Shown: piece after piece, positions 18,873-31,500 of the stretch
Layout of the letters: each line of letters opens with the position of its first letter
Numbering within the stretch: position 1 is the stretch's first letter
From: Zea mays
Lineage: Eukaryota; Streptophyta; Magnoliopsida; Poales; Poaceae
Direction: 5' to 3'
Assembly: GCF_902167145.1 (NCBI RefSeq)
Contig: NC_050098.1
Location: 19,364,501-19,428,500 of the forward strand
Length of the DNA: 64,000 nucleotides
The notes under the pieces: model-generated
What the model saw: the letters and a program-made list of their open reading frames with translations, nothing else
The model's database searches: none
Told to the model about the DNA's origin: nothing
Program-made: the position numbers and the translations under genes

Positions 18873-21800
18873 GTTTATGCATCCGGGGGATCAAGCTGGA
18901 TTATCGACAGCGGATGCACAAACCATATGACGGGGGAGAAGAAGATGTTCACTTCCTACGTCAAGAATAAGGATTCCCAGGATTCAATTATATTCGGTGA
19001 TGGGAATCAAGGCAAGGTAAAAGGGTTAGGTAAAATTGCAATTTCTAATGAGCATTCTATCTCTAATGTATTTTTAGTAGAGAGTCTTGGATATAATTTG
19101 CTATCTGTTAGTCAATTATGTCATATGGGATATAACTGTCTATTTACAAATGTAGATGTGTCTGTCTTTAGAAGAAGTGATGGTTCACTAGCTTTTAAGG
19201 GTGTATTAGACGACAAACTTTATTTAGTTGATTTTGCAAAAGAAGAGGCCGGTCTAGATGCATGCTTAATAGCTAAGACTAGCATGGGCTGGCTGTGGCA
19301 TCGCCGATTAGCACATGTGGGGATGAAGAACCTTCACAAGCTTCTAAAGGGAGAACACGTGATAGGTTTGACAAACGTGCATTTCGAAAAAGATAGACCT
19401 TGTGCAGCTTGTCAAGCAGGTAAACAAGTGGGAGGAGCGCATCACGGCAAGAACGTGATGACCACTTCAAGACCCCTGGAGCTGCTGCATATGGACCTCT
19501 TCGGACCCGTCGCCTATCTGAGCATAGGAGGGAGTAAGTATGGTTTAGTTATTGTTGATGACTTTTCCCGCTTCACTTGGGTATTCTTTTTGCAGGATAA
19601 GTCTGAAACCCAAGGGACCCTCAAGCGCTTCCTCAGGAGAGCTCAAAATGAGTTTGAGCTCAAAGTGAAAAAGATAAGGAGCGACAACGGGTCCGAGTTC
19701 AAGAACCTTCAAGTGGAGGAGTTCCTTGAGGAGGAAGGGATCAAGCACGAGTTCTCCGCTCCCTACACACCACAGCAAAATGGTGTGGTAGAGAGGAAGA
19801 ACAGGACGCTAATCGATATGGCGAGGACAATGCTTGGAGAATTCAAGACCCCCGAGTGTTTCTGGTCGGAAGCCGTGAACACGGCTTGCCACGCCATCAA
19901 CAGGGTCTACCTTCATCGCCTCCTCAAGAAGACTTCGTATGAGCTACTAACCGGTAACAAACCCAATGTATCTTACTTTCGTGTATTTGGGAGCAAGTGC
20001 TACATTCTAGTGAAGAAGGGTAGAAATTCTAAGTTTGCTCCCAAAGCAGTAGAAGGGTTTTTGTTAGGTTATGACTCAAATACAAAGGCGTATAGAGTCT
20101 TCAACAAATCATCGGGTTTGGTTGAAGTCTCTAGCGACGTTGTATTTGATGAGACTAATGGCTCTCCAAGAGAGCAAGTTGTTGATTGTGATGATGTAGA
20201 TGAAGAAGATGTTCCGACGCCCGCCATACGAACCATGGCAATTGGAGAAGTACGGCCACAGGAACAAGATGAATGAGATCAACCTTCTTCCTCAACTATG
20301 GTGCACCCCCCAACCGAAGGTGACGAACAGGTACCTCAAGTGGAGGCGCTTGATCAAGGGGGAGCACAAGATGATCAAGTGATGGAGGAAGAAGCGCAAC
20401 CGGCACCTCCAACCCAAGTTCGAGCGATAATTCAAAGGGATCATCCCGTCGATCAAATTCTGGGTGACATTAGTAAGGGAGTAACTACTCGATCTCGATT
20501 AGTTAATTTTTGTGAGCATTACTCCTTTGTCTCTTCTATTGAGCCTTTCAGGGTAGAGGAGGCCTTGCTAGATCCGGACTGGGTGTTGGCCATGCAGGAG
20601 GAGCTCAACAACTTCAAGCGCAATGAAGTTTGGACACTGGTGCCTCATCCGAAGCAAAATGTTGTGGGAACCAAGTGGGTGTTCCGCAACAAACAGGACG
20701 AGCACGGGGTGGTGACGAGGAACAAGGCTCGACTTGTGGCAAAAGGTTATGCCCAAGTCGCAGGTTTGGACTTTGAGGAGACTTTCGCTCCTGTGGCTAG
20801 GCTAGAGTCCATTCGTATCTTGCTAGCATATGCCGCTCACCATTCTTTCAGGTTGTACCAAATGGATGTGAAGAGCGCTTTCCTCAACGGGCCAATCAAG
20901 GAGGAGGTATATGTGGAGCAACCCCCTGGCTTCGAGGATGAACGGTACCCCGATCACGTGTGTAAGCTCTCTAAGGCGCTCTATGGACTTAAGCAAGCCC
21001 CAAGAGCATGGTATGAATGCCTTAGAGACTTTTTAATTGCTAATGCTTTCAAGGTTGGGAAAGCCGATCCAACTCTTTTCACTAAGACATGTGACGGTGA
21101 TTTGTTTGTGTGCCAAATTTATGTCGATGACATAATATTTGGTTCTACTAACCAAAAGTCTTGTGAAGAGTTTAGCAGGGTGATGACGCAGAAATTCGAG
21201 ATGTCGATGATGGGCGAGTTGAACTACTTCCTTGGGTTCCAAGTGAAGCAACTCAAGGACGGCACCTTCATCTCCCAAACGAAGTACACGCAAGATCTGC
21301 TAAAGCGGTTTGGGATGAAGGACGCCAAGCCCGCAAAGACTCCGATGGGGACCGACGGACACACCGACCTCATCAAAGGAGGTAAGTCCGTTGATCAAAA
21401 AGCATACCGGTCAATGATAGGTTCTTTGCTTTACTTATGTGCTAGTAGACCGGATATTATGCTTAGTGTATGCATGTGTGCTAGATTTCAATCCGATCCT
21501 AAGGAGTGTCACTTAGTGGCGGTGAAGCGAATTCTTAGATATTTGGTTGCTACGCCTTGCTTCGGGCTCTGGTATCCAAAGGGGTCTACCTTTGACTTAG
21601 TTGGATACTCAGACTCCGATTATGCTGGATGTAAGGTCGATAGGAAGAGTACATCGGGGACGTGCCAATTCTTAGGAAGGTCCCTGGTGTCATGGAACTC
21701 TAAGAAACAAACCTCTGTTGCCCTATCCACCGCTGAGGCCGAGTACGTTGCCGCAGGTCAGTGTTGCGCACAACTACTTTGGATGAGGCAAACCCTCCGG

Positions 21801-22073
21801 GACTTTGGCTACAATCTGAGCAAAGTCCCACTCCTATGTGATAATGAGAGTGCTATCCGCATGGCGGAGAATCCTGTTGAGCACAGCCGCACAAAGCACA
21901 TAGACATCCGGCATCACTTTTTGAGAGACCACCAGCAAAAGGGAGATATTGAAGTGTTTCATGTTAGCACCGAGAACCAGCTAGCCGATATCTTCACTAA
22001 GCCTCTAGATGAGAAGACCTTTTGCAAGTTGCGTAGTGAGCTAAATGTCTTAGATTCGCGGAACCTGGATTGA
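18873..22073 (+). CDS. D Pol: protease, integrase, RT, RNase H (one in-frame stop)
   Basis: In copia order: aspartic protease (IDSGCTNHM, residue about 12), GAG-pre-integrase zinc finger ([14 protein letters not shown]...CAACQAGKQ, about 135-190), and integrase core with D-D-E (LHMDLFGP about 207, RSDNGSEF about 270, NGVVERKNR about 305). RT ([12 protein letters not shown] about 600, [10 protein letters not shown] about 750) and RNase H ([23 protein letters not shown], about 905-1000) follow. There is no ATG at the start: pol is +1 to gag and needs splicing or recoding to be reached. A single TGA at 20274-20276, in the low-complexity linker between integrase and RT, interrupts an otherwise open frame of about 1066 codons. 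The downstream part (ATG 20298) is in the same frame. Confidence 0.88.
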
Positions 22074-22846
22074 ATTATAGCATACATGTATTTATGCTTT
22101 TGATCATGTTCCTTTTTGCATTTTATTGCTTATTATGGTGCTCAAGTTGTAAAAACACTCCCTGGACCTCACAAGTCCGTTGCAAAGTGATGCACATGTT
22201 TAGGGGGAGATGTGTTACAACTTGACCCTTTGAGACTAACCATGTGCTTGAGTTTGATGATTTAGTCTCGAAGGAGGATTGAAAGGGAAAAGGTGGACTT
22301 GGACCATGAAAGACTTCCACTGCACTCCGATGAGAGGGTAACTTATTCCAAGTTCATCTCATGAAATCTTATTGCCATTTGCTCTTAATTGAAGACCTTG
22401 GTGAGGCAATGGGGTTAAAAAAGGCCAAGATTGATCCCGTTTTGGTGCTTGATGCCAAAGGGGGAGAAAATAAAGGCCAAAGTGATAAATGGATCAGCTA
22501 CCACTTGAGAGATTTTGAAAATAGTAGAATAGAGTTTTTGTTGTGTCAAAAGCTTTTATTGTCTCTTATTGTCTCTATTGTCAAAAGTTGGTTTCTTGTG
22601 GGGAGAAGTGTTGATTATGGGAAATAGGGGGAGTTTTTGAAATCTTCTTTATGCCTCAACATGTGTGTTTGACATAGAAATAGAGATTTGAGTTTAATTT
22701 GCAAAAACAAACCAAGTGGTGGCAAAGGATGATCCATATATGCCAAAATTGAATCAAAACCAATTTGAGTTTTTATTTGAAGTAATTTTGCACTTGTTCT
22801 ATCTGCTTTATGTTGTGTTGGCATAAATCACCAAAAAGGGGGAGAT
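22074..22846 (+). other. D 3' untranslated region with repeated polypurine tracts
   Basis: No coding frame is supported. G-rich polypurine motifs recur at about 22202 (AGGGGGAGATG), 22459 (AAAGGGGGAGAAAA), 22625 (TAGGGGGAG) and 22833-22845 (AAAAAGGGGGAGA). The last primes the 3' LTR. Multiplied polypurine tracts are a known Sirevirus trait. Confidence 0.7.
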
Positions 22847-24122
22847 TGAAAGGAAAATGTGCCCTTGGGCCATTTCTAAGTATTTTGGTGATTGAGTGTC
22901 AACACAAGTCCTTAAATGTGAATCAATGCCCATGGATGAACAAAGTGCAAATCTAGAGCAAAGGTATGTTTCTAAGTCTTAGTACATTGGTTTTGTGTAC
23001 TAATATACTTGTCTAAGTATTAGAAACAGGAAGAAGAAGAAGAGAAGAAAGTTGGCTGTGTACAGCCAACAGGCTGTTTCGGTCTGGGGCACCGGACTGT
23101 CCGGTGGTGCACCGGACAGTGTCCGGTGGTGCACCGGACAGTGTCCGGTGCGCCAGGCTGCCTCGGCCGAAGAGGCCGCTCTCGGGAATTTGCTGACGGC
23201 GTACGGCTAAAATTCACCGGACTGTCCGGTGTGCACCGGACTGTCCGGTGAGCCAACGGTCGGTCGGGTCAACGGTCGGCCGCGCGATCAGCGCGGGACA
23301 CGTGGCCGAGCCAACGGTCGGAAGGGGGCACCGGACTGTCCGGTGTGCACCGGACATGTCCGGTGCGCCAACGGCTCCCGCATCTGCTACGGTCGGCTTC
23401 GCCAATTAAGGAAAGGAATCGGGCACCGGACACTGTCCGGTGTGCACCGGACTGTCCGGTGCGCCCGACGACAGAAGGCAAAGATGGCCTTCCAGATTTG
23501 TTCTCAACGGCTCCTAGCTGCCTTGGGGCTATAAAAGGGACCCCTAGGCGCATGGAGGAGTACACTAAGCAACCTTTGAGCATTCTTGATCATCCACACT
23601 CAGTCTTTGCGCATCCGTTTGTGATTCTAAGTGATTCGAGCTCCGTTCTTGTGAGAAACTGTGAGATAGTCTTTGAGCTCGATTCTTGGCCGTGTGTGTG
23701 CGCATTTCGCTGTGGATTTGTGTGTGTTGCTTCCCTCCCTTACTCCGTGCTTCTTTGTGAATCTTAAGTGTAAGGGCGAGAGACTCCAATTTGTGGAGAT
23801 TCCTCGCGAGTGGGATAAAGAAAAGCAAGGCAAAAACACCGTGGTATTCAAGTGGGTCTTTGGACCGCTTGAGAGGGGTTGATTGCAACCCTCGTCCGTT
23901 GGGACGCCACAACGTGGAGTAGGCAAGTTTTGTACTTGGCCGAACCACGGGATAAATCACCGTGTCTTCCCTGTGTTAAATTCTTTGTGATTGTCATATT
24001 GTGCAAGATCTCCTCTTTAGCCACTTGGCAATTATTGTGCTAACCCTTAACAAGTTTTTGTGGCTATAAGTTAAGTTTTTACAGGATCACCTATTCACCC
24101 CCCCCCCCTCTAGGTGCTCTCA
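22847..24122 (+). repeat. 3' LTR of element D
   Basis: 1276 bp. It is longer than the 5' copy mainly through one extra palindrome unit near 23113-23150 and a longer C-run near 24099-24109. It ends TAGGTGCTCTCA and is followed by the CTCAC target copy. Confidence 0.92.
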
Positions 24123-24127
24123 CTCAC

Positions 24128-25012
24128 CTTCGGGAATTCTGGGAGCCGCTCCACTATAATTCACCGGAATGTCCGGTGCAGCACCGGACTGTCCGGTGTG
24201 CTAGCGGAGCAACGACTACTTCGCGCCAAGGGTCGTCTGCAGAGAGCAGTTAATGCGCTACAGTGCGCGCAGAAGTCAGAGCAGAGCTAGAAGGCGCACC
24301 GGACTGTCTGGTGGCCCAGAAGACAGAAGCTCCAATGGTCGAACCCTAACGGTCGAGTGACGTGGCTAGCGCACCGGACTGTCCGGTGCGCCATGCGACA
24401 ACAGCCTCCACCAACGGCTCCTTTGGTGGTTGGGGCTATAAATACCCCCAACCACCCACCATTCATTGCATCCAACTTTTCAGCCTTCACACCTCATACA
24501 AGAGCTATAGCATTCAATACAAGACACAAACAAGAGATCAAATCCTCTCCCAAGTCCAAAGACAATTCCAATCAAATAGTGACTAGTGAGAGAGAGATAC
24601 TTGTGTTCATTTGAGCTCTTGCGCTTGGATTGCTTTTCTTCTTCATTCTTTCTTGATTCCAACTCAATTGTAACCAAGGCAAGAGACACCAATTGTGTGG
24701 TGGTCCTTGTGGGGACTTAGTGTCCCGTTTCATTGAGAAGAGAAGCGCACTCGGTCTAAGTGATCGTTTGAGAGAGGGAAAGGGTTGAAAGAGACCCGGT
24801 CTTTGTGACCACCTCAACGGGGAGTAGGTTTGCGAGAACCGAACCTCGGTAAAACAAATCACCGTGTCATCCGCCTTATTTGCTTGTGATTTGTTTTTCA
24901 CCCTCTCTTTCAGACTCGTTTATATTTCTAACGCTAACCCCGGCTTGTAGTTGTGCTTAAAGTTTGTAAATTTCAGATTTGCCCTATTCACCCCCCCTCT
25001 AGGCGACTTTCA
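24128..25012 (+). repeat. 5' LTR of element C, right part
   Basis: LTR C resumes after element D and ends CTCTAGGCGACTTTCA. A TATA box (GGGGCTATAAATACCCCC) lies at about 24433-24450. The last 300 bp match 43540-43845 with about eight differences by eye. Confidence 0.85.
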
Positions 25013-25027
25013 CAAACCCTCTACATC
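25013..25027. other. Repair scar: filler copied from the flank of the 3' LTR
   Basis: Directly after the 5' LTR of C stand CAAACCCTCTACAT, the same 14 bases that follow C's 3' LTR at 43846-43859 (its target site plus A's gag). Mid-gag sequence (CGAGCAAGGCGCC) then begins without primer-binding site or gag start. The joint shares CATC with both sources. Confidence 0.7.
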
Positions 25028-26741
25028 GAGCAAGGCGCCACCTCAACACCCAAGGTGCAACCCGTCGCCTTCAAGGCAACGGAGGAGAAGAAAGAAGACT
25101 CTACACCTAGTAGGGTCCCCATCGACGCCTCCAAGCTCGACAATGAGGAGATGGCGCTCATCATCAAGAGCTTTCGCCAAATCCTCAAGCAAAGGAGGGG
25201 GAAAGACTACAAGTCCCGCTCCAAGAAGGTTTGCTACAAATGTGGTAAGCCCGGTCATTTTATCGCTAAATGCCCTTTGTCTAGTGATAGTGAAAGGGAT
25301 AACGACAAGAAGGGAAAGAAGAGAGAAAAGAAGAGGTACTACAAGAAGAAGGGCGGCGATGCCCATGTTTGCAGGGAGTGGGACTCCGACGAGAGCTCCA
25401 CCAACTCCTCCACCGACGAGGACGCCGCCAACATCGCCGTCACCAAAGGACTCCTCTTTCCCAACGTCGGCCACAAGTGCCTCATGGCAAAGGACGACAA
25501 GAAGAAGAAGGTAAAATCTAAATCCTCCACTAAGTATGCAACATCTAGTGATGAGGCTAGCTCTAGTGATGATGAGTATGATTTATTAACGCTTTTTGCC
25601 AACCTAAACATGCAACAAAAGGAGAAATTAAATGAGATAATTAGTGCTATTCATGAGAAGGATGAACTCTTGGACTCCCAAGAGGACTTCCTAATTAAAG
25701 AAAACAAAAAGCATGTTAAGGTTAAAAATGCTTATGCTCTAGAGGTAGAAAATTGTGAAAAATTATCTAGTGAGCTAAGCACTTGCCATGATGTTATTTC
25801 CAACCTTAGAAATGAAAATGCCAAATTAATTGGTAAGGTTGAGAAATCAAAAGTTTGTGATGATTCAATTGACAATCTTAGAAATGATAATGCTAGTTCA
25901 ATTGCTAAGATTGAAAAATTGAATGCCTCTCTTGCTAACCTTAGAAATGAGAATGAAAAATTAATTGCTAAGGCTAAGGAATTAGATGTTTGCAATATTT
26001 CTATTTCTAATCTTAGAGATGAGAATGACATTTTACATGCTAAGATTGTTGAACTAAATTCTTGCAAACCCTCTACATCTACCGTTGAGCATGTTACTAT
26101 TTGCACTAGATGTAGAGATGTTAAAATTGATGCTATTCATGATCACACTGATATGATTAAACAACAAAATGATCATATAGCAAAATTAGATGCTAAAATT
26201 GCCGAGCATGAGTTAGAAAATGAAAAAATTTAAATTTGCTCGTAGCATGCTTTATAGTGGGAGACGCCCTGGCATTAAGGATGGTATTGGTTTCCAACAG
26301 GGAGGCAATGTCAAACTCAATGCCCCTCCTAAAAAATTATATAACTTTGTTAAGGGCAAGGCTCCCATGCCTCAGGATAACGAGGGTTACATTTTGTACC
26401 CTGCCGGTTATCCCGAGCACAAAATTAGGAGAATTCATTCTAGGAAGTCTCACTCTGGCTCTCATCATGCTTTTATTTATAAGAGTGAGGCATCTAGTTC
26501 TAGGCAATCCACTCATGCTAAATTGCCTAAAAAGAAATCTCTTATTGCATCAAATGAGCCTAACATTTCATTTAAGACTTTTGATGCATCCTATGTGCTC
26601 ACTAACAAATCAGGCAAAATAGTTGCCAAATATGTTGGGGGCAAACACAAGGGATCAAAGACTTGTGTTTGGATACCCAAGGTGCTTGTTTCTAATGTGA
26701 AAGGACCCAAGACCGTTTGGGTACCTAAGAACAAGGCCTAA
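25027..26741 (+). pseudogene. C gag, N-terminally deleted and frameshifted
   Basis: It starts inside gag (EQGATSTPK), corresponding to 13900 of element A. It has a zinc knuckle (CYKCGKPGHFIAKC, about 25231), an acidic linker and a coiled-coil region similar to but distinct from A's. An extra A in the run at 26222-26228 shifts the frame, and the correct gag end is then read from 26220 to TAA at 26739-26741. This shift lies inside the proposed intron 25511-26754, so it would not affect a spliced Gag-Pol. The apparent upstream reading frame through the LTR (from 24953) is accidental. Confidence 0.82.
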
Positions 26742-26754
26742 AATTGTTTTGTAG
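25511..26754 (+). other. Proposed retained intron joining C gag to pol
   Basis: The donor is AAGAAGAAG|GTAAAATC and the acceptor TTTTGTAG|GTTTATG, spaced 1244 nt and phase 0 at both ends. The last three intron bases are a TAG in the pol frame, so pol cannot be extended upstream by simple translation. The D acceptor reads CAG at this place, which fits a YAG splice site rather than a conserved codon. Confidence 0.55.
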
Positions 26755-28509
26755 GTTTATGCATCCGGGGGCTCAAGTTGGATAATTGATAGCGGGTGCA
26801 CAAACCACATGACTGGGGAGAAAAGGATGTTCTCCTCCTACGAGAAAAACCATGATCCCCAAATAGCTATCACATTCGATGATGGAAATCAAGGTTTGGT
26901 CAAAGGACTTGGTAAAATTGCTATATCTCCTGACCATTCTATTTCTAATGTTTTTCTTGTAGATTCTTTAGATTACAATTTGCTTTCTGTTTCTCAATTA
27001 TGTAAAATGGGCTACAACTGTCTTTTTACGGATATAGGTGTTACTGTCTTTAGAAGAAGTGATGATTCAGTACCATTTAAGGGAGTGTTAGAGGGTCAGC
27101 TATACTTGGTAGATTTTGATAGAGCCGAACTCGACACTTGCTTAATTGCTAAGACTAACATGGGTTGGCTCTGGCACCGCCGACTAGCCCATGTTGGGAT
27201 GAAGAATCTTCATAAGCTTCTAAAGGGAGAGCACATTTTGGGACTAACCAATGTTCATTTTGAGAAAGACAGGGTATGTAGCGCATGTCAAGCAGGAAAG
27301 CAAGTTGGTGTCCACCATCCACACAAGAACATCATGACGACCGACAACCCGCTTGAGCTACTCCACATGGACCTATTCGGCCCGATAGCTTACATAAGCA
27401 TCGGCGGGAGTAAGTATTGTCTTGTAATTGTGGATGATTATTCTCGCTTCACTTGGGTGTTCTTTTTGCAGGATAAATCTCAAACCCAAGAGACCTTAAA
27501 GGGATTCTTGAGACGGGCTCAAAATGAGATCAACTTAAGGATAAAAAAGATTAGAAGCGACAACGGGACGGAGTTCAAGAACTCACAAATCGAAAGCTTT
27601 CTTGAGGAGGAGGGCATCAAGCATGAGTTCTCTTCTCCCTACACGCCACAACAAAATGGTGTAGTGGAGAGGAAGAATAGAACTTTATTAGACATGGCAA
27701 GGACCATGCTTGATGAGTACAAGACTTCGGATCGGTTTTGGGCCGAGGCGGTCAACACCGCTTGCTACGCCATCAACCAGTTATATCTTCACCGAATCCT
27801 CAAGAAGACATCTTATGAACTCCTAACCGGTAAAAAGCCCAATGTTTCATATTTTAGAGTCTTTGGTAGCAAATGCTTTATTCTTGTTAAAAGAGGTAGA
27901 AAATCTAAATTTGCTCCTAAGGCTGTAGAAGGATTTTTACTAGGATATGATTCAAACACAAGGGCATATAGAGTCTTTAACAAGTCCACTGGACTAGTTC
28001 AAGTTTCTTGTGACATTGTGTTTGATGAGACTAACGGCTCTCAAGTAGAGCAAGTTGATCTTGATGAGCTAGATGATGAAGAAGCTCCATGCGTCGCGCT
28101 AAGGAACATGTCCATTGGAGATGTGTGTCCTAAGGAATCCGAAGAGCCTCCACATGCACAAGATCAACCATCATCTTCAAATCAAGCATCTCCACCAACT
28201 CAAGATGAGGATCAAGCTCAAGATGATAATGATGAAGATCAAGAGGAGCCACCTCAAGAGGAGGACAATGATCAAGGGGGAGATACTAATGAAGACAAGG
28301 AACATGATAAGGATCCAAGACAGCCACACCTAAGAGTCCACCAAGCAATCCAACAAGATCACCCCGTGAACACCATCCTCGGTGATATTCAAAAGGGGGT
28401 AACCACTCGATCTCGTGTTGCTCATTTTTGTGAACATTACTCTTTTGTTTCCTCTATTGAGCCACACAGGGTAGAGGAAGCACTTCAAGATTCGGATTCG
28501 GTGCTGACG
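26755..28509 (+). pseudogene. C pol, 5' part: protease and integrase, cut by element H
   Basis: It begins [21 protein letters not shown] (protease), then the zinc-finger region ([14 protein letters not shown]...[10 protein letters not shown]). The integrase core follows with D-D-E motifs ([25 protein letters not shown]) and a Glu/Asp/Gln-rich linker (about 28130-28320). The frame is open until element H interrupts it at the TGACG target (28505-28509), just as RT begins (EEALQDSDS). It continues at 40362. Confidence 0.88.
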
Positions 28510-31500
28510 TGTGACACCTCAAATCCATCAATTAAAAACAATCTGATTTCATTCACTTTCATTAGGAAGAAAAATGTTTTCAAATAATTAAGTAATGATA
28601 TAACTGAGTTTAACAAATTTTTATGAATGATTAAATATCTACCAAAATGATTGATACCTTCATTTTTGTAGGCATGATTTTTGTTCGCTAATGAATTGTA
28701 ACGATTTTATTTATTTTATTTTATAAGAAGCTCAATTTATTTAATAATAGAAATCTGCCTAAAAATTTATTTATAGGATAATTTATAAAAATTTTTTATA
28801 TTTAAATATAATTATTTATCTAATAAACAAAAGAAGAAAACAAACAAAAGAAATAAAAAAAGGACGATCCAACGTCCATTCAATCTCTACGCCCACTCCT
28901 CTTTATTTTCTTTCTTTTATTTCTCTCTCCCTTCTCTTTCACTTGCAAGTGGACCCTCCCAAGTCTTCTTCTCCCCACGGCTTCTCTCTGTCTGCACGAA
29001 GCGCGTCCGCCGTCGGCCGGCCGGATCTTCATCTTCACGCGCACCCAGGGTGGAGCAGCCCCACCATGCCTGGTCCTCCCCTCCTCTCCTCCACTAATGC
29101 TGCCCCATCACTGCTCCTCTTCTCCCGCTAGCCGTCAGTTTCTCCTCCACTTACGACTCGCAAACGTCTGTAGTAAAGCCGCCGCCATTAATGACCAATA
29201 AAACTCCACCTGCGTCCGTTAGTCTCTCAGCCTCGCTCCTAGCCTATAAATCGAACACCGCGGATCTACGTGCTTGTTACTAGTCTCACTTTTCTTCTCT
29301 CACGCTGTCCTATGTGCTGCTCACGGAGCCGAGCCACCGCCGTCATCATCCTTCGCCGCCGTGCCGTTTCAGAGCCTATCCGCCGCCGGTGAAGACTTCC
29401 TCGTGACCTTGGACGCCCGCTCTTCCACTTTCCTGTGCTCGGCAACGCCCCGGTTCGCCTCGACGCCGCCAGCCGTGGTCCCATCCACCTCTGCGCAAGT
29501 AACAGCAAGGTGAACGCGATTGAATCTAGCCCCTAATACTGTGTAAAAATTATTTAGACAAATTTTTTTCAGCTCAAAAGGAAGTGAAAATAAGCCCCTG
29601 TGATTTTATGTGCTATCACGAACCAATTTCTATATCGTTACGTAATTTTAGTTGTATATTTTCTTTTAGTGTAAAAATCAAGTGTATACCGAACGATTAA
29701 TTTCATATGTATGTGATGGTTTATTTTAATTAGTGTATGTTGTCTTTCCCCTTTGTGTATTTTAATTTAATTATGATTGTTGACATTAATTTTAATATAG
29801 TTTGTTAGAGTAAAAGATTAATGGATAGGTAAACCATATATTTGTAACAATAATACTAGATGAATAATTCTACGGTTGTCTTTGCTCAGGATGAATTATA
29901 GATTTTAGTCATATCGTATGTGTTCGTATGTGCGATTATATACAAATTGCTAGTCATGCTAGAGCCTCGATTAATAAAATAATATAGCGACTATGTCCAC
30001 TATAAACTAAATAGTAGAATTAAATTGGTAGGTTAATTTAGTTCTCTTAAATATCAAGGTTATGTGACTTTTTAAATAAGGTGGTAACGTCTACGATAAT
30101 TTTCTTTTAGAAAGAAATAATAAAAGATTACCCACATCTTTTTCGGTGGAAATACAATAATTAATTGGTTATTTTTCTAGATTCCATAAAGATTGAATTA
30201 GAGCCATATTTATGTATTTTTAAATGAATCTATATAGTATATACTTCCATAGTCAATTTGCCATATAGGTTCCTCTAGTGTATTCTCGAAACTAAATTAT
30301 TAGTAGTTTACCTCATAGCAAATGAGACGATCGTCGATATGGATAGACTTATATTATAATTACAAATCAAGTTTTACTTTTAGATGTCTTCCTTTTATAT
30401 GTATGATTTGTAAAGTGTATGTTTCATTGTTTGTTGAATGGTGCGTGTTTATTTATTGGTGAATGATTTCTTTTGTATGTACGATATGTGATTCGTTATT
30501 AGAAGCTGATTGTGTGGTAGAGGATTCGAATACGTTCGAGGACGACCCACAGGATACTTTTGAGCAAGGCAAGTGGATTCGCCCTCTGCATATTCTTTTT
30601 GTACATATTCATTGCATATAACAATATTTACTTTTTGATATATTGCATAATTTGATGGGTTTACCTAATTAAGGATTTCCTAGATTTACTACCTGTATTC
30701 CTTGTTTACCTGGGAAAATTGTTAAGCTGTGCAAAATTTATGCTACCGCCCAACTTAATGATTCCTAATGTCACTCCTTAATTGGTTTCAATGTTCCAAA
30801 ATGTTAATTAGCAATTATGACATTAACCCGATGGTTAAGATAACTTTATTATAAACTTAATTGGAACATGGAGTGACCACCCAGGATAACAGTGCAACCA
30901 CGAGTGCTATCATGGCTCTGGCTTTGGTAATTAGCTCTATATGCTTAGTGCCTAGCAACCTTACCTGAAAGATGGGCAAGAGGGGGAGCGGTAGGTGCTG
31001 GCAGCCCATGTTAACATGGGGTCGTATTCTTGGCTAAGGTACTTCACCCAGGGGGTCACCACCATCGTCTTTAGAAACCTTAGCGGGTTGCTTCGTATTA
31101 AGTGTATTTTGTGAAAGTCTCATAATGGATCCCTAGCCATTCACCTCGACAGTGTTTAAGGGTCCGATCAACCCAGGCTAGATGGGATACATGGCTTGTG
31201 GGTAAAGTTGTACCACCTCTGTAGAGTGTAAAACTGATATATCAGCCGTGCTCCCGGTTATGAGCGACCTGGACTCCTCACATGATAATTGAACTTAAAG
31301 ATGGACATAAATTGAGATCCGATGATATGCCAACAGTTTGCTTAAGTGGTTTCACTTAAGTGTTTTTGTTATATTCATAATCCTTTGTTTAATTGGGATA
31401 TTTGGGATTCACTCTTATTAGTAAGACAGATGTTGATAATAAAATGTTGACCAACTAAAATGCTTACTGCTCAACCTTAGCCTCACCTTGTTATACCTGC

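Larger units (their letters stand above)
15187..24122 (+). mobile_element. Element D: Opie-like Sirevirus, nearly intact
   Basis: LTRs at 15187-16437 and 22847-24122 (TGAAAGG...TGCTCTCA) are flanked by CTCAC at 15182-15186 and 24123-24127. The LTRs differ by about seven substitutions plus a repeat-unit gain and a C-run change in the 3' copy. Gag is open throughout, and pol has one in-frame TGA. The 8936-bp length is typical for the family. Confidence 0.93.

Noticed and set aside
24128..25017. LTR C as a solo LTR with both CAAAC copies
   Set aside because: Only 14 bases of A's gag follow, and the true continuation of A's gag with CAAAC is at 43846 after a second, full LTR. A full element with a repair scar explains more.
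24953..25026. N-terminal extension of C gag through the LTR end
   Set aside because: The frame crosses the LTR and the repair scar and has no gag-like sequence before 25027.
28943..29513. Small Pro/Ser-rich frames in LTR H (repeated at 37439-38009)
   Set aside because: They lie in the GC-rich promoter block of the LTR and have no domain; duplication reflects the LTR pair.
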